Source of the DNA: Embleya scabrispora DSM 41855
Lineage (GTDB): Bacteria > Actinomycetota > Actinomycetes > Streptomycetales > Streptomycetaceae
DNA length: 64,000 nucleotides
Direction of reading: 5' to 3'
Assembly: GCF_000372745.1 (NCBI RefSeq)
Contig: NZ_KB889741.1
Span: forward strand, 124,001-188,000
The notes beneath the pieces are model-generated. The model had not been told where the DNA came from. It saw only the letters and a program-made list of their open reading frames with translations, and searched no databases. A program made the position numbers and the translations under genes. Shown here piece after piece: positions 36,362 to 45,389 of this stretch. Position 1 is the first letter of the stretch, and each line of letters begins with the position of its first letter.

Positions 36362-37419
36362 GCAACGGCACCGCCCGATTCGAGCCCGCCGCCGGCGCGC
36401 CCGCACCGGCACGACACCGACCCCGACTCCTGCTCGCGATGGATCCGTCCGTGGCCGGGCGCATCCTGGACACCCGGGCACGCGAGCGACTCGTCGCGCT
36501 GGCCGACGTCGATCTCGACCTGATCGCCGACGACTTCGACAGCCCCGAGGCCGCCGCAGCGCTGGCCGAGGCGGAAGTCCTGTTCACCTGCTGGGGCAGC
36601 GCCCGCCTGGACGCCGCGGTGTTGGCCCGGGCACCACGACTGCGCGCGGTGGTGCACGCGGCCGGCTCGGTCAAGCACCACGTCACCGACGCCGCCTGGG
36701 AACGCGGCCTGATCGTCTCCTCGGGCGCCGCGGCCAACGCCCTGCCGGTGGCCGAGTACACCGTCGCCGCCGTACTGTTCGCCAACAAGCGGGTCCTGCA
36801 GATCCGGGACGCCTACCGCGCGGAGCGGCGCCTGGTGGACTGGGACGCGCGGTTCCCGGGTTTCGGCAACTACCGGCGCACCATCGGTATCGTCGGCGCC
36901 TCCCGGATCGGCCGCCGGGTGCTCGAATTGCTCCGCCCGTTCGATTTCGAACTGCTGCTGCACGACCCGTATGTGACTGCCGATCAGGCCGCGGCACTGG
37001 GCGCGCGCGGGGTGGATCTGGACGAACTGGTGCGAAGCTCGGACGTGGTCAGCGTGCACGCACCCGAACTTGAGTCCACCCGACACCTCCTGGACCGCCG
37101 CCGGCTCGCGCTGATGCGGGACGGCGCGACGCTGATCAACACCGCCCGCGGCTCCCTCGTGGACCAGGACGCACTCACCGAGGAACTGGTCGCGGGCCGA
37201 CTCGACGCCGTCATCGACGTCACCGAACCGGACGTACTCCCGGCCGCCTCGCCGCTCTACGACCTGCCCAACGTGCTCCTGACCCCACACATCGCCGGCT
37301 CCCTGGGCGGAGAACTGCGCCGCATGGTCGCCCTGGCCCTGGACGAACTCGACCGCTACACCCGAGGCGTCCCCTTCAGCCACGCAGTCGAACCGGCAAC
37401 GCTGACCCACTCGGCCTGA
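36358..37419 (+). CDS. D-2-hydroxyacid dehydrogenase, 353 aa
   Basis: NAD-dependent 2-hydroxyacid dehydrogenase: substrate-domain start, then the Rossmann motif GIVGASRIGRRVLELL (about residues 179-194), LINTARGSLVDQDAL with the catalytic Arg, VTEPDV with the Glu, and LLTPHIAGS with the His. It reduces or oxidises a 2-keto acid in the cytoplasm. GTG 36358 overlaps the permease stop, so it belongs to the transporter operon and presumably handles a sugar-acid product of the imported oligosaccharide. Confidence 0.9.
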   Translation: MSNGTARFEPAAGAPAPARHRPRLLLAMDPSVAGRILDTRARERLVALADVDLDLIADDFDSPEAAAALAEAEVLFTCWGSARLDAAVLARAPRLRAVVHAAGSVKHHVTDAAWERGLIVSSGAAANALPVAEYTVAAVLFANKRVLQIRDAYRAERRLVDWDARFPGFGNYRRTIGIVGASRIGRRVLELLRPFDFELLLHDPYVTADQAAALGARGVDLDELVRSSDVVSVHAPELESTRHLLDRRRLALMRDGATLINTARGSLVDQDALTEELVAGRLDAVIDVTEPDVLPAASPLYDLPNVLLTPHIAGSLGGELRRMVALALDELDRYTRGVPFSHAVEPATLTHSA

Positions 37420-37802
37420 AGCAACCTCGAACGCCGGCCGGCCCGCGAACCCGCCCCGGCCGGTGTTCGAGGCAAAGACCCCACTAACCCGAGTCCCCCA
37501 CCTCGCCCCCGCCGGCACCCGGCACCGACTCGGCCCGTCCCAAGCCCGATGCCCGCAATCTCAGCCCCGTCGGTCTTCGGTACCGGATTCGGTCCGACTC
37601 AAGTGTGAGGGCCGCGATTTCAGCCCGGCCGGCGTTTGAGGCCACCCCGGAGCAACCGACGCGCGAGGTCCGCCGAAACCGTCAGCCCGGCCGGCGTTCG
37701 AGGCCGACTAGCCCGGCCGGCGCTTGAGGCCGAGAGACCCGGCCCACAAATCTTCCGGCCCCGGCCGGAGGCACTTGCACGACCCCCCAGACCGGAGGTC
37801 AC
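37420..37802. repeat. Cluster of streptomycete-type intergenic repeats
   Basis: The unit GCCCGGCCGGCGTTTGAGGC and near copies occur at about 37621-37642, 37683-37704 and 37709-37730 (direct), plus 37452-37473 and, inverted, 37425-37447; a decayed copy is near 37562. The first two form a 17-bp stem-loop (see next entry). Similar elements are common between genes in Streptomyces. No gene in this stretch. Confidence 0.7.
37425..37473 (+). terminator. Long stem-loop formed by two inverted repeat copies
   Basis: CCTCGAACGCCGGCCGG pairs with CCGGCCGGTGTTCGAGG (one G-U pair) across a 14-nt loop, 6 nt after the dehydrogenase stop. A strong transcription terminator for the ABC operon. Confidence 0.7.
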
Positions 37803-39923
37803 ATGCACGGCTTCAGACCCCTGACCCTCGCCCTCTCGGCGACCCTCCTGGCCACGGCATGCCTGGCTACCGCCCAAGCCGCCGGAGCCACGACCGCATC
37901 CCCGACCACGACGTACGTCGACTGCGGCGTAGGCCGACCGGACGCCACCGGGACCACCCCCGAGGACCCACTGGGCGACCTCGCCCCGATCAACACCCGC
38001 ACCTTCGCCGCGGGCGACCGCGTCCTGTTCCGCGCCGGCACCGTGTGCACCGGCACGCTCACCCCGAAGGGCTCCGGCACCGCGGGCAACCCGATCACGA
38101 TCGGCGCCTACGGCGAGGGCCCGCGCCCGGTGATCCAGGGCATCGGCGGCCCCTCCACCGTGCGCTTGGTCGATCAGAGCTGGTGGACCGTGCAGGGCCT
38201 CCACGTGACCAACCCGGCGACCACGCAGGCCCTGCGTACCGGAGTTCAGATCGACACCACCACCCCGGAGCGCAAGTACGGGATCGTGTTGCGCGACCTG
38301 GAGGTCTCCGACGTCGCCGGCTGGAGCGACAAGACCGGTGCCAACGCGGGTTGGTTCTCCGCCTCGGCCGGCATCGTCGTGCTCGGCCGGGCGACCGCCG
38401 GCCCGATCGAGGGCCTGACCATCGCCGACAACCAGGTGCACGACACCGGTGGCGGCGGCATCAAGATCTCGGTCAAGCCCGCCGACTTCCACCGCGACGT
38501 GCTGATCCGGGCGAACACCATCCGCAGCGTCGGCGGCGACGGGATCGTGGTGCACGGCTCGGACGCGCCGCTGGTCGAGTACAACCTCTTCGACGACGGC
38601 GGAGGCGGCAAGTACCCCTACGTCAACGGGAACTTCGCCGGGATGTGGCCGATCAACTCGCGTGACCCGGTGTTCCAGTACAACGAGGTCACTCGGCAAC
38701 GACCGTCCATCTTCGACTCGACCGCGTGGGACTGCGACGGCGCGATCACCGGTTCGTGCACCTACCAGTACAACTACTCGCACGACAACGGCGGCGGCTT
38801 CTACCTCGGCTGCCAGAACTGCACCGCCCTCGGCAACTTCCACGCCACCCAGATCCTGCGCTTCAACATCGCCCAGGACGACTGCCGGATCCGGGCCAAC
38901 GCGTCGGGCGACAACACCAGCCCGCTGCGGATGTACAACAACACCTTCTTCTGCCCGAGCAAGAAGATGGACGTCGAACTCCCGGGTGGCGCCTCGGCGG
39001 ACACGCTGGTCGCCAACAACGTCTTCGTCGCCGGTCAGGGCGCGCTGCCCACGGGAGCGGGGATCAGGTATCAGGCCAACGTCTACCACGGCGGCTTCAC
39101 CGTACCCATCGGAGACCCCTCGGCCGTGACCGGCGACCCGGGCCTGGCCGCCCCCGGCACCGCGACCGGCCGTACCGACGCGAGCGGTTACGCGTTGCTT
39201 GCCGGATCTCCCGCGCTGGGCAGCGGAGTCGCGGTGCCGGGCATGGGCACGCACGACTACTTCGGCAATCCCGTGACGGGCGGTGGCGCGGGGGTCAACC
39301 GGGGCGCCTACAACGGCTCGGCGGTGGCCGCGCCGCGCTATTCGTCGATCGCCGCCGCTTACAACAACGTCGGGGTCGGCGACGACGCCAACCCGAACAC
39401 CGGCGGCCTCGGGCTGTCCGGACGCAGCTACTCCGGGCCGGCGCTGGCGGCGGCCGGATACGTCCCGGGCGGTACGGTCGGCGCGGGCGGCGCCCAATTC
39501 ACGTGGCACCCGCGCGCGTACGGTCTGCCGGACAACGTCAAGGTCGCCGGGCAGCGCATCGCGCTGACCGGCAGCGGCAGTCGCCTCGTGGTGCTGGGCG
39601 CGGGCGCGTACGGGGCGCAAAGCGGCACCGTCACCGTCACCTACACCGACGGCACGTCCTCGACCGCGACGCTCACCCTGGGCGACTGGTGGAGCACCGC
39701 CGCCGGTCCGTCCGATCAGGTCGCGGTCCGCGCCGCCTATCACCACAAGCCGCAGACCGACTACCGCAATCCGGCCACGGCACGGTCCGAGGAGGACGTC
39801 ACGGTAAGGGTCGCGTCATTGGCGATCGACCCGTCCCGGACGGTGGATTCGGTGACCCTGCCGACGGGCGGCCCGATTGCCGGGCCCGGGTTGCACGTGT
39901 TCGATCTGAAGGTCGTCGCCTGA
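37803..39923 (+). CDS. Secreted right-handed beta-helix protein (pectate-lyase-like fold), 706 aa
   Basis: Signal peptide (PLTLALSATLLATACLATAQAAGA). Then TTTYVDCGVGRPDATGTTPEDPLGDL and AGDRVLFRAGTVCTGTLTPKGSGTAGNPITIGAYG, the usual entry into a parallel beta-helix of lyases or hydrolases, with coil phrases such as LTIADNQVHDTGGGGIKI, VLIRANTIRSVGGDGIVVHG and PLRMYNNTFF. The last ~200 residues form a separate beta-domain (KVAGQRIALTGSGSRLVVLGAGAYG). GGAGG precedes ATG 37803. As it follows the ABC/DUF2264 locus, it probably cleaves the polysaccharide outside the cell. The C-terminal foldase gene overlaps it. Confidence 0.87.
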   Translation: MHGFRPLTLALSATLLATACLATAQAAGATTASPTTTYVDCGVGRPDATGTTPEDPLGDLAPINTRTFAAGDRVLFRAGTVCTGTLTPKGSGTAGNPITIGAYGEGPRPVIQGIGGPSTVRLVDQSWWTVQGLHVTNPATTQALRTGVQIDTTTPERKYGIVLRDLEVSDVAGWSDKTGANAGWFSASAGIVVLGRATAGPIEGLTIADNQVHDTGGGGIKISVKPADFHRDVLIRANTIRSVGGDGIVVHGSDAPLVEYNLFDDGGGGKYPYVNGNFAGMWPINSRDPVFQYNEVTRQRPSIFDSTAWDCDGAITGSCTYQYNYSHDNGGGFYLGCQNCTALGNFHATQILRFNIAQDDCRIRANASGDNTSPLRMYNNTFFCPSKKMDVELPGGASADTLVANNVFVAGQGALPTGAGIRYQANVYHGGFTVPIGDPSAVTGDPGLAAPGTATGRTDASGYALLAGSPALGSGVAVPGMGTHDYFGNPVTGGGAGVNRGAYNGSAVAAPRYSSIAAAYNNVGVGDDANPNTGGLGLSGRSYSGPALAAAGYVPGGTVGAGGAQFTWHPRAYGLPDNVKVAGQRIALTGSGSRLVVLGAGAYGAQSGTVTVTYTDGTSSTATLTLGDWWSTAAGPSDQVAVRAAYHHKPQTDYRNPATARSEEDVTVRVASLAIDPSRTVDSVTLPTGGPIAGPGLHVFDLKVVA

Positions 39924-40777
39924 TGTCCGGCCGGGGACGGGCCGGGAGTCCGGCGCGCGGAGTCGAGCCGCAGGCGGGCGTCACGTGCCGCCGCCGGCGG
40001 CGCGTGCTCGGCTGGGCCGCCGCACTGACCGCGACGATCGCGGTCGTGGGTGTCTCGGTGGCCTTCCTGGGCCCGTCCTCGGCATCCGGACGGGCGACAC
40101 CCGCATCCGGCGGCGGCCCGGCCTCGCGGGCGGAGGCCGTCAATTCGGCCGCCGTGGTCGCGACGGTCGACGAAGTACCGCTCACAGCTGGTGAGTTGCG
40201 TCGGGCCGCGATGCGGTTGCGGGCCGAGGTGGTCGCGGAGTTCCCGATCACCGGGGCGCGCGCCCAGTACTGGCGGACGCCGATCGCGGGTCGGACGCCG
40301 CACGAGGTGCTGACGGAGCGGGCGTTGCGGGCGGCGGCGCAGGATTCGGTGCTGCGGCGTTGGGCGCAGCAGGCCGGGGTGTTGGCCGACCCGACCGAGG
40401 CCGGATTCCGGGCCCGATTCGAAGCCGAGAACGCGCGCCGCGCGGCGGCCCGGGCGTCCAGGCGTCCGGTGCCGGGTGTGCCGAGCTACGACGAGGACGG
40501 CTTCGCACGCAACGAGGCGGCCGAACTCGCGCGGGCGCTACGCGAGTCGCCGTCGGACCGAGTGGACCTGTCCGAGTCGCGACTGCGCGATCGCTACGCC
40601 GAACTGGCGGGTGCGGCCGGGCCGTCGGCCGAGGTGCCATCGTTCGAGCAGGCCCGGGACCGGATTCGGCTCGATCTCCTGTCGGCCGCATTCGACGGGG
40701 AACTGTCGCGAAGGGTGGCCACGGCGCGCACGATTGCCCTGCCGGCGGCCGACGCCGTGATCGGCGGAGCCGAATAG
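39923..40777 (+). CDS. SurA/PpiC-like secretion chaperone, membrane-anchored, 284 aa
   Basis: An Arg-rich N-terminus and one membrane helix (VLGWAAALTATIAVVGVSVAFLG) are followed by an extracellular SurA-N-like helical domain: VVATVDEVPLTAGELRRAAMRLRAEV, then repeated amphipathic helices and PSFEQARDRIRLDLLSAAFDGELSRRV. A canonical parvulin catalytic domain is not evident. ATG 39923 shares a base with the stop of the beta-helix gene (TGATG), so translation is coupled and the protein is probably a dedicated foldase for it (inference). Confidence 0.75.
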   Translation: MSGRGRAGSPARGVEPQAGVTCRRRRRVLGWAAALTATIAVVGVSVAFLGPSSASGRATPASGGGPASRAEAVNSAAVVATVDEVPLTAGELRRAAMRLRAEVVAEFPITGARAQYWRTPIAGRTPHEVLTERALRAAAQDSVLRRWAQQAGVLADPTEAGFRARFEAENARRAAARASRRPVPGVPSYDEDGFARNEAAELARALRESPSDRVDLSESRLRDRYAELAGAAGPSAEVPSFEQARDRIRLDLLSAAFDGELSRRVATARTIALPAADAVIGGAE

Positions 40778-40783
40778 TCCGGC

Positions 40784-41160
40784 GGGCCGTGGCGCACGTC
40801 CGGGCCTGGAGCGGTACGGACGGCGTGGACCACGCGGTCAACTACACCGGCAATGCCGGCGTGCTGCGCCTGGCCGTCGATGCATTGCGGCTGGGCGGCA
40901 GCTTCTGTCCGGCCTCCGGCAACCAGGTCCCGCCCGGCCAGTTCCCGATCACCGTCAACGACTTCACCCGCCTGGAGATCACCGTCGTCGGCACCCGAGG
41001 CGCCCGCCACCGCGACGCCCTCGCGGTGCTCGACCTCCTCGGCCGCGGGCGGATCGGTGCGCGTGTCGCGGCTCGGTTCCCGTTGGCCGAGGCGGCTCGG
41101 GCGCACGCACTGATGGAGGACGACACCGATCTCGTGGGCCGGGTCGTGCTCAAACCCTGA
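40784..41160 (+). pseudogene. Zinc-type alcohol dehydrogenase remnant, C-terminal third
   Basis: Readable from about 40784: GTDGVDHAVNYTGNAGVLRLAVDALRLGGSFCPASGN, then LEITVVGTRGARHRDALAVLDLLGRGRI and the family end AHALMEDDTDLVGRVVLKP with a proper stop. The catalytic domain and most of the cofactor domain are missing, and no start with a ribosome site exists. The frame upstream belongs to shadow sequence of the foldase gene. A truncated relic. Confidence 0.7.
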
Positions 41161-41302
41161 ACGCCACCGCCGGGAGCGCGGGTTGGTCTCGGCGCGGCCC
41201 CGGTCGCGCCGGGGCCGGCACCCGGTCGCGGTGTCACACGGCGCCGCGCAGGGCGCGTGTACTCCCGCTCGCGAGACCGGCGCTGCGTCGTAGGCGGGTG
41301 TG

Positions 41303-41914
41303 CTACGCCGGGTTCCGAGGGTCCTCGGCGGATCGGTCGGCGATTCCCGCGTCGGTGAAGGTCACTTCCTCGACGTGCGCGACGATCTCGACCTCGTCGC
41401 CCAGTGCCCATTCGGCCACCCGCGAGACCATCGGCGCCGGTACCGCCTCGCTGATGCCGGGCGCGGCCGGGATGTCGTACGTGGCGTGCGCGTCGTGCGG
41501 CAGTACCACTCGGTAGCCCCGTGCCAGCGCCTCCCGCGCGGTCGCGCCCACGCACATCTCGGACATCACCCCGCACACGGCCACACCCGTGACGCCCGCC
41601 CGGGTCAGCAGGTCCGCCAGCGGCGTACCGTCGAAGCCGTCGTCCTCGGTCTTGCGAACCACCACCTCACGGGGGCCAGCCGCCACCGGCAGCCGCAACT
41701 TCCAACCGGGCGTGCCGATCTCGTCGTCCGCGCCGACCGGCCCGTCGTTCTGGAGATGCACCACCAACGCACCGTTCGCCCGGGCCCGGGCGATCAACGT
41801 GGCGGCTCGCTCCACCACCCGCTCCGCCGCCGGTACCGCGCCGGCGCCGGTGACGAAGGCCATCTGCACGTCGACGACCAGCAGGGCGGACACGGGTTCG
41901 ATGTTCGCTGTCAT
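41303..41914 (-). CDS. Isochorismatase-family cysteine hydrolase, 203 aa
   Basis: The family start ALLVVDVQMAFVTG holds the catalytic Asp. It is followed by VVHLQNDGPVGADDEIGTPGWKL, VVRKTEDDGFDGTPLADLL with the Lys, and GVAVCGVMSEMCVGATAREALARGYRVVLPHDAHAT with the nucleophilic Cys in MCVGAT. Members hydrolyse amides such as nicotinamide, N-carbamoyl compounds or ureido acids. ATG 41914 begins 58 nt after the serine hydrolase gene on the same strand, probably one operon. Substrate not predictable. Confidence 0.9.
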   Translation of the reverse strand: MTANIEPVSALLVVDVQMAFVTGAGAVPAAERVVERAATLIARARANGALVVHLQNDGPVGADDEIGTPGWKLRLPVAAGPREVVVRKTEDDGFDGTPLADLLTRAGVTGVAVCGVMSEMCVGATAREALARGYRVVLPHDAHATYDIPAAPGISEAVPAPMVSRVAEWALGDEVEIVAHVEEVTFTDAGIADRSAEDPRNPA

Positions 41915-41972
41915 GCCACCCCATCCTGCCCGCCGAGTTCCCCCGCCGATCCGCGGGGTCCGCGAACACGCC

Positions 41973-43067
41973 CTATCCGAAGGCCAGTCTGCGGAATTCG
42001 TTGCGGATGGCGGCCAGCGGCTCGCGTTCGCGGGTGAAGTAGACCTTGTTGGTGAGCAGGACCGCCCAGCGCCGCCGTCGCGCCGAGATCCACATGGCGG
42101 TGCCGGTGAAGCCGTAGTGGACGTAGACGCCCTCGGCCGGATGGGTGCCCGGGGCCGGATGCCAGAACAGGCCCCGGGCGGGTTCGAGGTCACCGGTGTG
42201 GACGGTCAGCGATTCCTCGACCCAGGCGGGACCGAAGCCGGGGGCGGGGCCGCGGTCGGCGGGAGGCGCGCCGAGCAGGTGGCGAAGGAAACGGGCCAGG
42301 TCGTCGCGGACGGTGAAGGCGCCGGCGATGCCGCAGACACCGCCGAGCAGGCGTGCGGACGGGTCGTGCACCGTGCCACGGAGTCGGCCCCCGCTGTCCG
42401 GGTCGGGCTCGGTGGGCGCACAGTCGGCGCCGAGCGCGGTGGGGAGCGGGCCGAAGCGGGTGTCGCGCATGCCGAGCGGTTGCCAGATTCGGGAGCCGGC
42501 GACGTGGTCGAGGGTGTCGGCCGCGAGGTGTTCGACGAGATAGCCGAGGATCAGCGCGGCCCGGTCGGTGTACTCGACGGCTTCGCCGGGCGGGCGGTGC
42601 AGGACTTCGCGCAGGACGCCGGTGCGGATGGTGTCCGGGTCGGTGCCGTAGTGGAGGGCCAGGTCCGCGTGCGGCGGAACGCCCGCGGTGTGGGTGAGCA
42701 GCCGGCGGGCGGTGACGTCGCCGAGCGGGTGACCGGCGACCTCGGGCCAATACGAGGCGAGGGGCGCGTCGAGGGGCAGGACGCCGTCCTCCCAGAGGGC
42801 GCCCACGCAGGCCCAGACAGCGATGATCTTGGTAAGGCTGGCCACGTCGAAGATGGTGTTCGGGTTCATTCGTACGTCGACTCGCCCGCGGGTTCGGTTG
42901 TCGCCGCGGGTGAACGGCCCGATCGGTGCGAGCGGGTCGAGGGTGCCGCCGGCTCCGGTCGCGCGGGTGCCTCGGGCGTCGCCGACGGCCCATACCGCGC
43001 CGGGGTAGACCCGGTCTCGAACGCCGGCGTTCACGAGTCGTCGGATGCCTGCGGACTCGGATGTCAT
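41973..43067 (-). CDS. Beta-lactamase-fold serine hydrolase (class C / EstB-like), 364 aa
   Basis: Serine hydrolase of the penicillin-binding/beta-lactamase fold. SLTK at residues 77-80 is the SxxK motif, EYTDRAALI is the Tyr-containing second motif, and VHYGFTGTAMWI supplies the third, H-x-G-like motif. There is no signal peptide, so it is a cytoplasmic esterase, amidase or DD-peptidase-like enzyme and not a secreted lactamase. ATG 43067 (GAGG 6 nt upstream) is preferred over the TTG/ATG further up. Confidence 0.9.
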   Translation of the reverse strand: MTSESAGIRRLVNAGVRDRVYPGAVWAVGDARGTRATGAGGTLDPLAPIGPFTRGDNRTRGRVDVRMNPNTIFDVASLTKIIAVWACVGALWEDGVLPLDAPLASYWPEVAGHPLGDVTARRLLTHTAGVPPHADLALHYGTDPDTIRTGVLREVLHRPPGEAVEYTDRAALILGYLVEHLAADTLDHVAGSRIWQPLGMRDTRFGPLPTALGADCAPTEPDPDSGGRLRGTVHDPSARLLGGVCGIAGAFTVRDDLARFLRHLLGAPPADRGPAPGFGPAWVEESLTVHTGDLEPARGLFWHPAPGTHPAEGVYVHYGFTGTAMWISARRRRWAVLLTNKVYFTREREPLAAIRNEFRRLAFG

Positions 43068-43285
43068 CGCCCACCTCATCGGCTACCCGTCGCCCTTTCG
43101 CCTCCCGACGCGCATCGTCGCGCTTCCTCGTGACGCCTCGTCGAGTTTTGCCCGGCCGACCGTGCCGTGCCGGGTTGCCGCGCCGGGTTTGCCACGCCGA
43201 TTGTTGCTCGCCTGCCGGGTGGCGGTCCGGTGGGCCGCCGGGTCGGCGAGCCGCGTTCGCCCGGCCGCGGGGATTCCGGGACGCC

Positions 43286-43750
43286 CTACTCCGCGGGGTG
43301 CTCAGCCTCGACGAGAGCGGTGATCACCCGGTCCAGTGCGGCCAGGTCCGCCCGTGGGAGGTCGCGCAGGATCTCCGGGGGGTCGTCCAGAATGCCGCGG
43401 GCGATCTGTGCGATGCGCAGGCCCTCCGGGGTCACCGCCAGCATCCGCTGCCTGCGGTCGGCGGGGTGGATGGTGCGTTCGATCAGGCCGCGGCGTTCGA
43501 GGTCGTCGACGACCAGAGTCGTGTACGGCTTGTCGGTGGACAACCGAGCGGCCAGTTCGCGCATGGACAGCGGACCGGCGGCGATCCGGCGCAGTGCCTT
43601 GACGCGGACGAAGCTGAGCCCGGTTGCCTCGGTGACCTGGCGGCGGCGATCGTGGCGCTCCAGGACGAGGGTGCGCATCCCGGTCCAGACCCGTCCCGCG
43701 GCGTCCGAGGGGGCGTCGCTCGCCGCGTCGCGTGCGGGGGAACCCGTCAT
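43286..43750 (-). CDS. MarR-family regulator, 154 aa
   Basis: Winged-helix MarR protein: LSFVRVKALRRIAAGPLSMRELAARLSTDKPYTTLVVDDLERRGLIERTIHPADRRQRMLAVTPEG. ATG 43750 overlaps the last 4 bases of the efflux-pump gene. The likely operator is the 14-bp palindrome at 45252. It would repress the pump operon until a pump substrate binds. Confidence 0.9.
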   Translation of the reverse strand: MTGSPARDAASDAPSDAAGRVWTGMRTLVLERHDRRRQVTEATGLSFVRVKALRRIAAGPLSMRELAARLSTDKPYTTLVVDDLERRGLIERTIHPADRRQRMLAVTPEGLRIAQIARGILDDPPEILRDLPRADLAALDRVITALVEAEHPAE

Positions 43751-45216
43751 TGCCTCACGTCCGTCGTCTCCGGCGCCCCGGCGGGCGGCGCCGCCGCGGG
43801 CATCAGTTTCGCGCCCGTGCGCTCGGCGGTGCGCAGGGCCCAGCGGCCCGTGGTGAGCATACCGAGGCCCGCGACCGAGACGCCGCAGCCCAGCACGATC
43901 CACCATCCGGCGTGCGTCGCGGCGGCCAGGCCGGCGCCGCCGGGTGTGGACAGCACGGATCCCATGGTGGTGCCGACCACCGCGACCCCGAAGGACTGGC
44001 CGACCTGGCGACTCGTCGACGCGATCGCCGAGGCCACCCCCGCCTGGGCGCGCGGCATGCCGGACACGGCGGTGTTCGTGATCGGCGCGTTGACCAGCCC
44101 GAAGCCGATGCCGAACAGGCTGTACGCGGCGACCATCCGCACGGTGGAGGTGTCGTCGGCCAGCCCGACCAGCAACGCGGCGCTCGCCGCGATGGCGAGG
44201 CCGGCCGCGACCAGCGGTATGCGCGGGCCGACCCGTCCGACCAGCCGCCCGGAGATCGGCGAGAACACGAACGTCATCAGCGCCATCGGCAGCGTACGCA
44301 GACCCGCCTCGGTCGGCGAGTAGCCGCGTGCCTCCTGGAGATAGAGCGTGTTCAGGAAGAGGAATCCGGACATCGACGCGAACGTGCACACCGCGATCAC
44401 GGTCGCGCCCGCGAACGGCGCGCTGCGGAAGAAGCGCAGGTCGATCAGCGGTTCCGCGCGCCGCGGCGACCAGTACAGCAGGCCCGCCAGGCAGGCCGCG
44501 GCCAGGGCGAACAACGCGACGATCAGCGGCGCGGACCACCCCGCCTCGCGACCCTCGATGATCGCGTAGGTGAGCGACAGCAGGAACGCGAACACCAGTA
44601 CCTGAGCGACCGGATCCGCCCGCCTGGGGCGCGCGGCCTTGGACTCCGGTACGTAGAGCGCGGTGAGCACCATGGCGGCGAGCGCGACCGGCACATTGAT
44701 CCAGAACACCGACCGCCAGCCGGCCGAGTCGACCAGCGCGCCGCCCACGATCGGCCCGAGCGCCATGGCGATTCCGATCACCGCGCCCCACATGCCGATC
44801 GCGCGGGCGCGTTCGCGGGGTTCGGTGAAGGTGTTGGTGATGATCGACATCGCGACCGGGTTGAGCATCGACCCACCGACGGCCTGGACCACCCGGAACG
44901 CGATCAACCACCCGAGCCCCGGCGCCAGGCCGCACAACACCGAGCCCGCGGCGAACAACACGAGTCCGGTCTGGAAGACCCGACGCCGACCGATCCGATC
45001 AGCCGTCGAGCCGGCCACCATGAGCAGCGAGGCCAGCACCAGCGTGTAGGCGTCGATGGTCCATTGAAGCTGCGACACCGAGGCGTCGAGATCACTCCGA
45101 ATGGATGGCAGAGCCACGTTCAGGATGGTGTTGTCGAGCCCGACGATGAACAGACTCATGCAACAGGTCAACAGAACGAGGAGCTTTCTGCGCTGATCGG
45201 TGCCGATGGACGACAT
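43747..45216 (-). CDS. DHA2-family (EmrB/QacA) multidrug efflux MFS transporter, 489 aa
   Basis: About 14 membrane helices. Family marks: SLFIVGLDNTILNVALPSI (helix 1 with Asp), STADRIGRRRVFQTG (loop 2-3), FRVVQAVGGSMLNPVAMSII and GPIVGGALVDSAGWRSVFWINVPVA (motif C). ATG 45216 has GGAGAGG just upstream. First gene of the operon with the MarR regulator. Confidence 0.93.
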   Translation of the reverse strand: MSSIGTDQRRKLLVLLTCCMSLFIVGLDNTILNVALPSIRSDLDASVSQLQWTIDAYTLVLASLLMVAGSTADRIGRRRVFQTGLVLFAAGSVLCGLAPGLGWLIAFRVVQAVGGSMLNPVAMSIITNTFTEPRERARAIGMWGAVIGIAMALGPIVGGALVDSAGWRSVFWINVPVALAAMVLTALYVPESKAARPRRADPVAQVLVFAFLLSLTYAIIEGREAGWSAPLIVALFALAAACLAGLLYWSPRRAEPLIDLRFFRSAPFAGATVIAVCTFASMSGFLFLNTLYLQEARGYSPTEAGLRTLPMALMTFVFSPISGRLVGRVGPRIPLVAAGLAIAASAALLVGLADDTSTVRMVAAYSLFGIGFGLVNAPITNTAVSGMPRAQAGVASAIASTSRQVGQSFGVAVVGTTMGSVLSTPGGAGLAAATHAGWWIVLGCGVSVAGLGMLTTGRWALRTAERTGAKLMPAAAPPAGAPETTDVRQ

Positions 45217-45251
45217 GCACCTCTCCAATCGTTACTGAAGTACAATCATTA

Positions 45252-45265
45252 TGGTTGTACAACCA
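45252..45265. promoter_or_regulatory. MarR-type palindromic operator
   Basis: TGGTTGTACAACCA is a perfect 14-bp palindrome 36 bp before the pump start; a second half-site TACAAT (45241-45246) lies next to it. The position and symmetry fit the MarR protein encoded at the end of the operon. Confidence 0.7.
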
Positions 45266-45389
45266 ATTGAAGGAGGTCGTCAACCGACCCGATCTCGCGC
45301 TGCCCGTCGAACCTCGAACCGCCTGGGGCGGGGGGCGGGCGTGCCGGGCGGGGCGGGTGTGCGGGGACCACCCGGCGGTGCGCATATCG

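Noticed and set aside
37621-37731. Repeats resembling a small CRISPR array
   Set aside because: Spacing is irregular, copies occur in both orientations, there are no unique equal-length spacers and no cas genes.
41973-43067. Antibiotic-resistance beta-lactamase
   Set aside because: No signal peptide and the overall pattern is of EstB-like esterases or peptidases; resistance is not implied.
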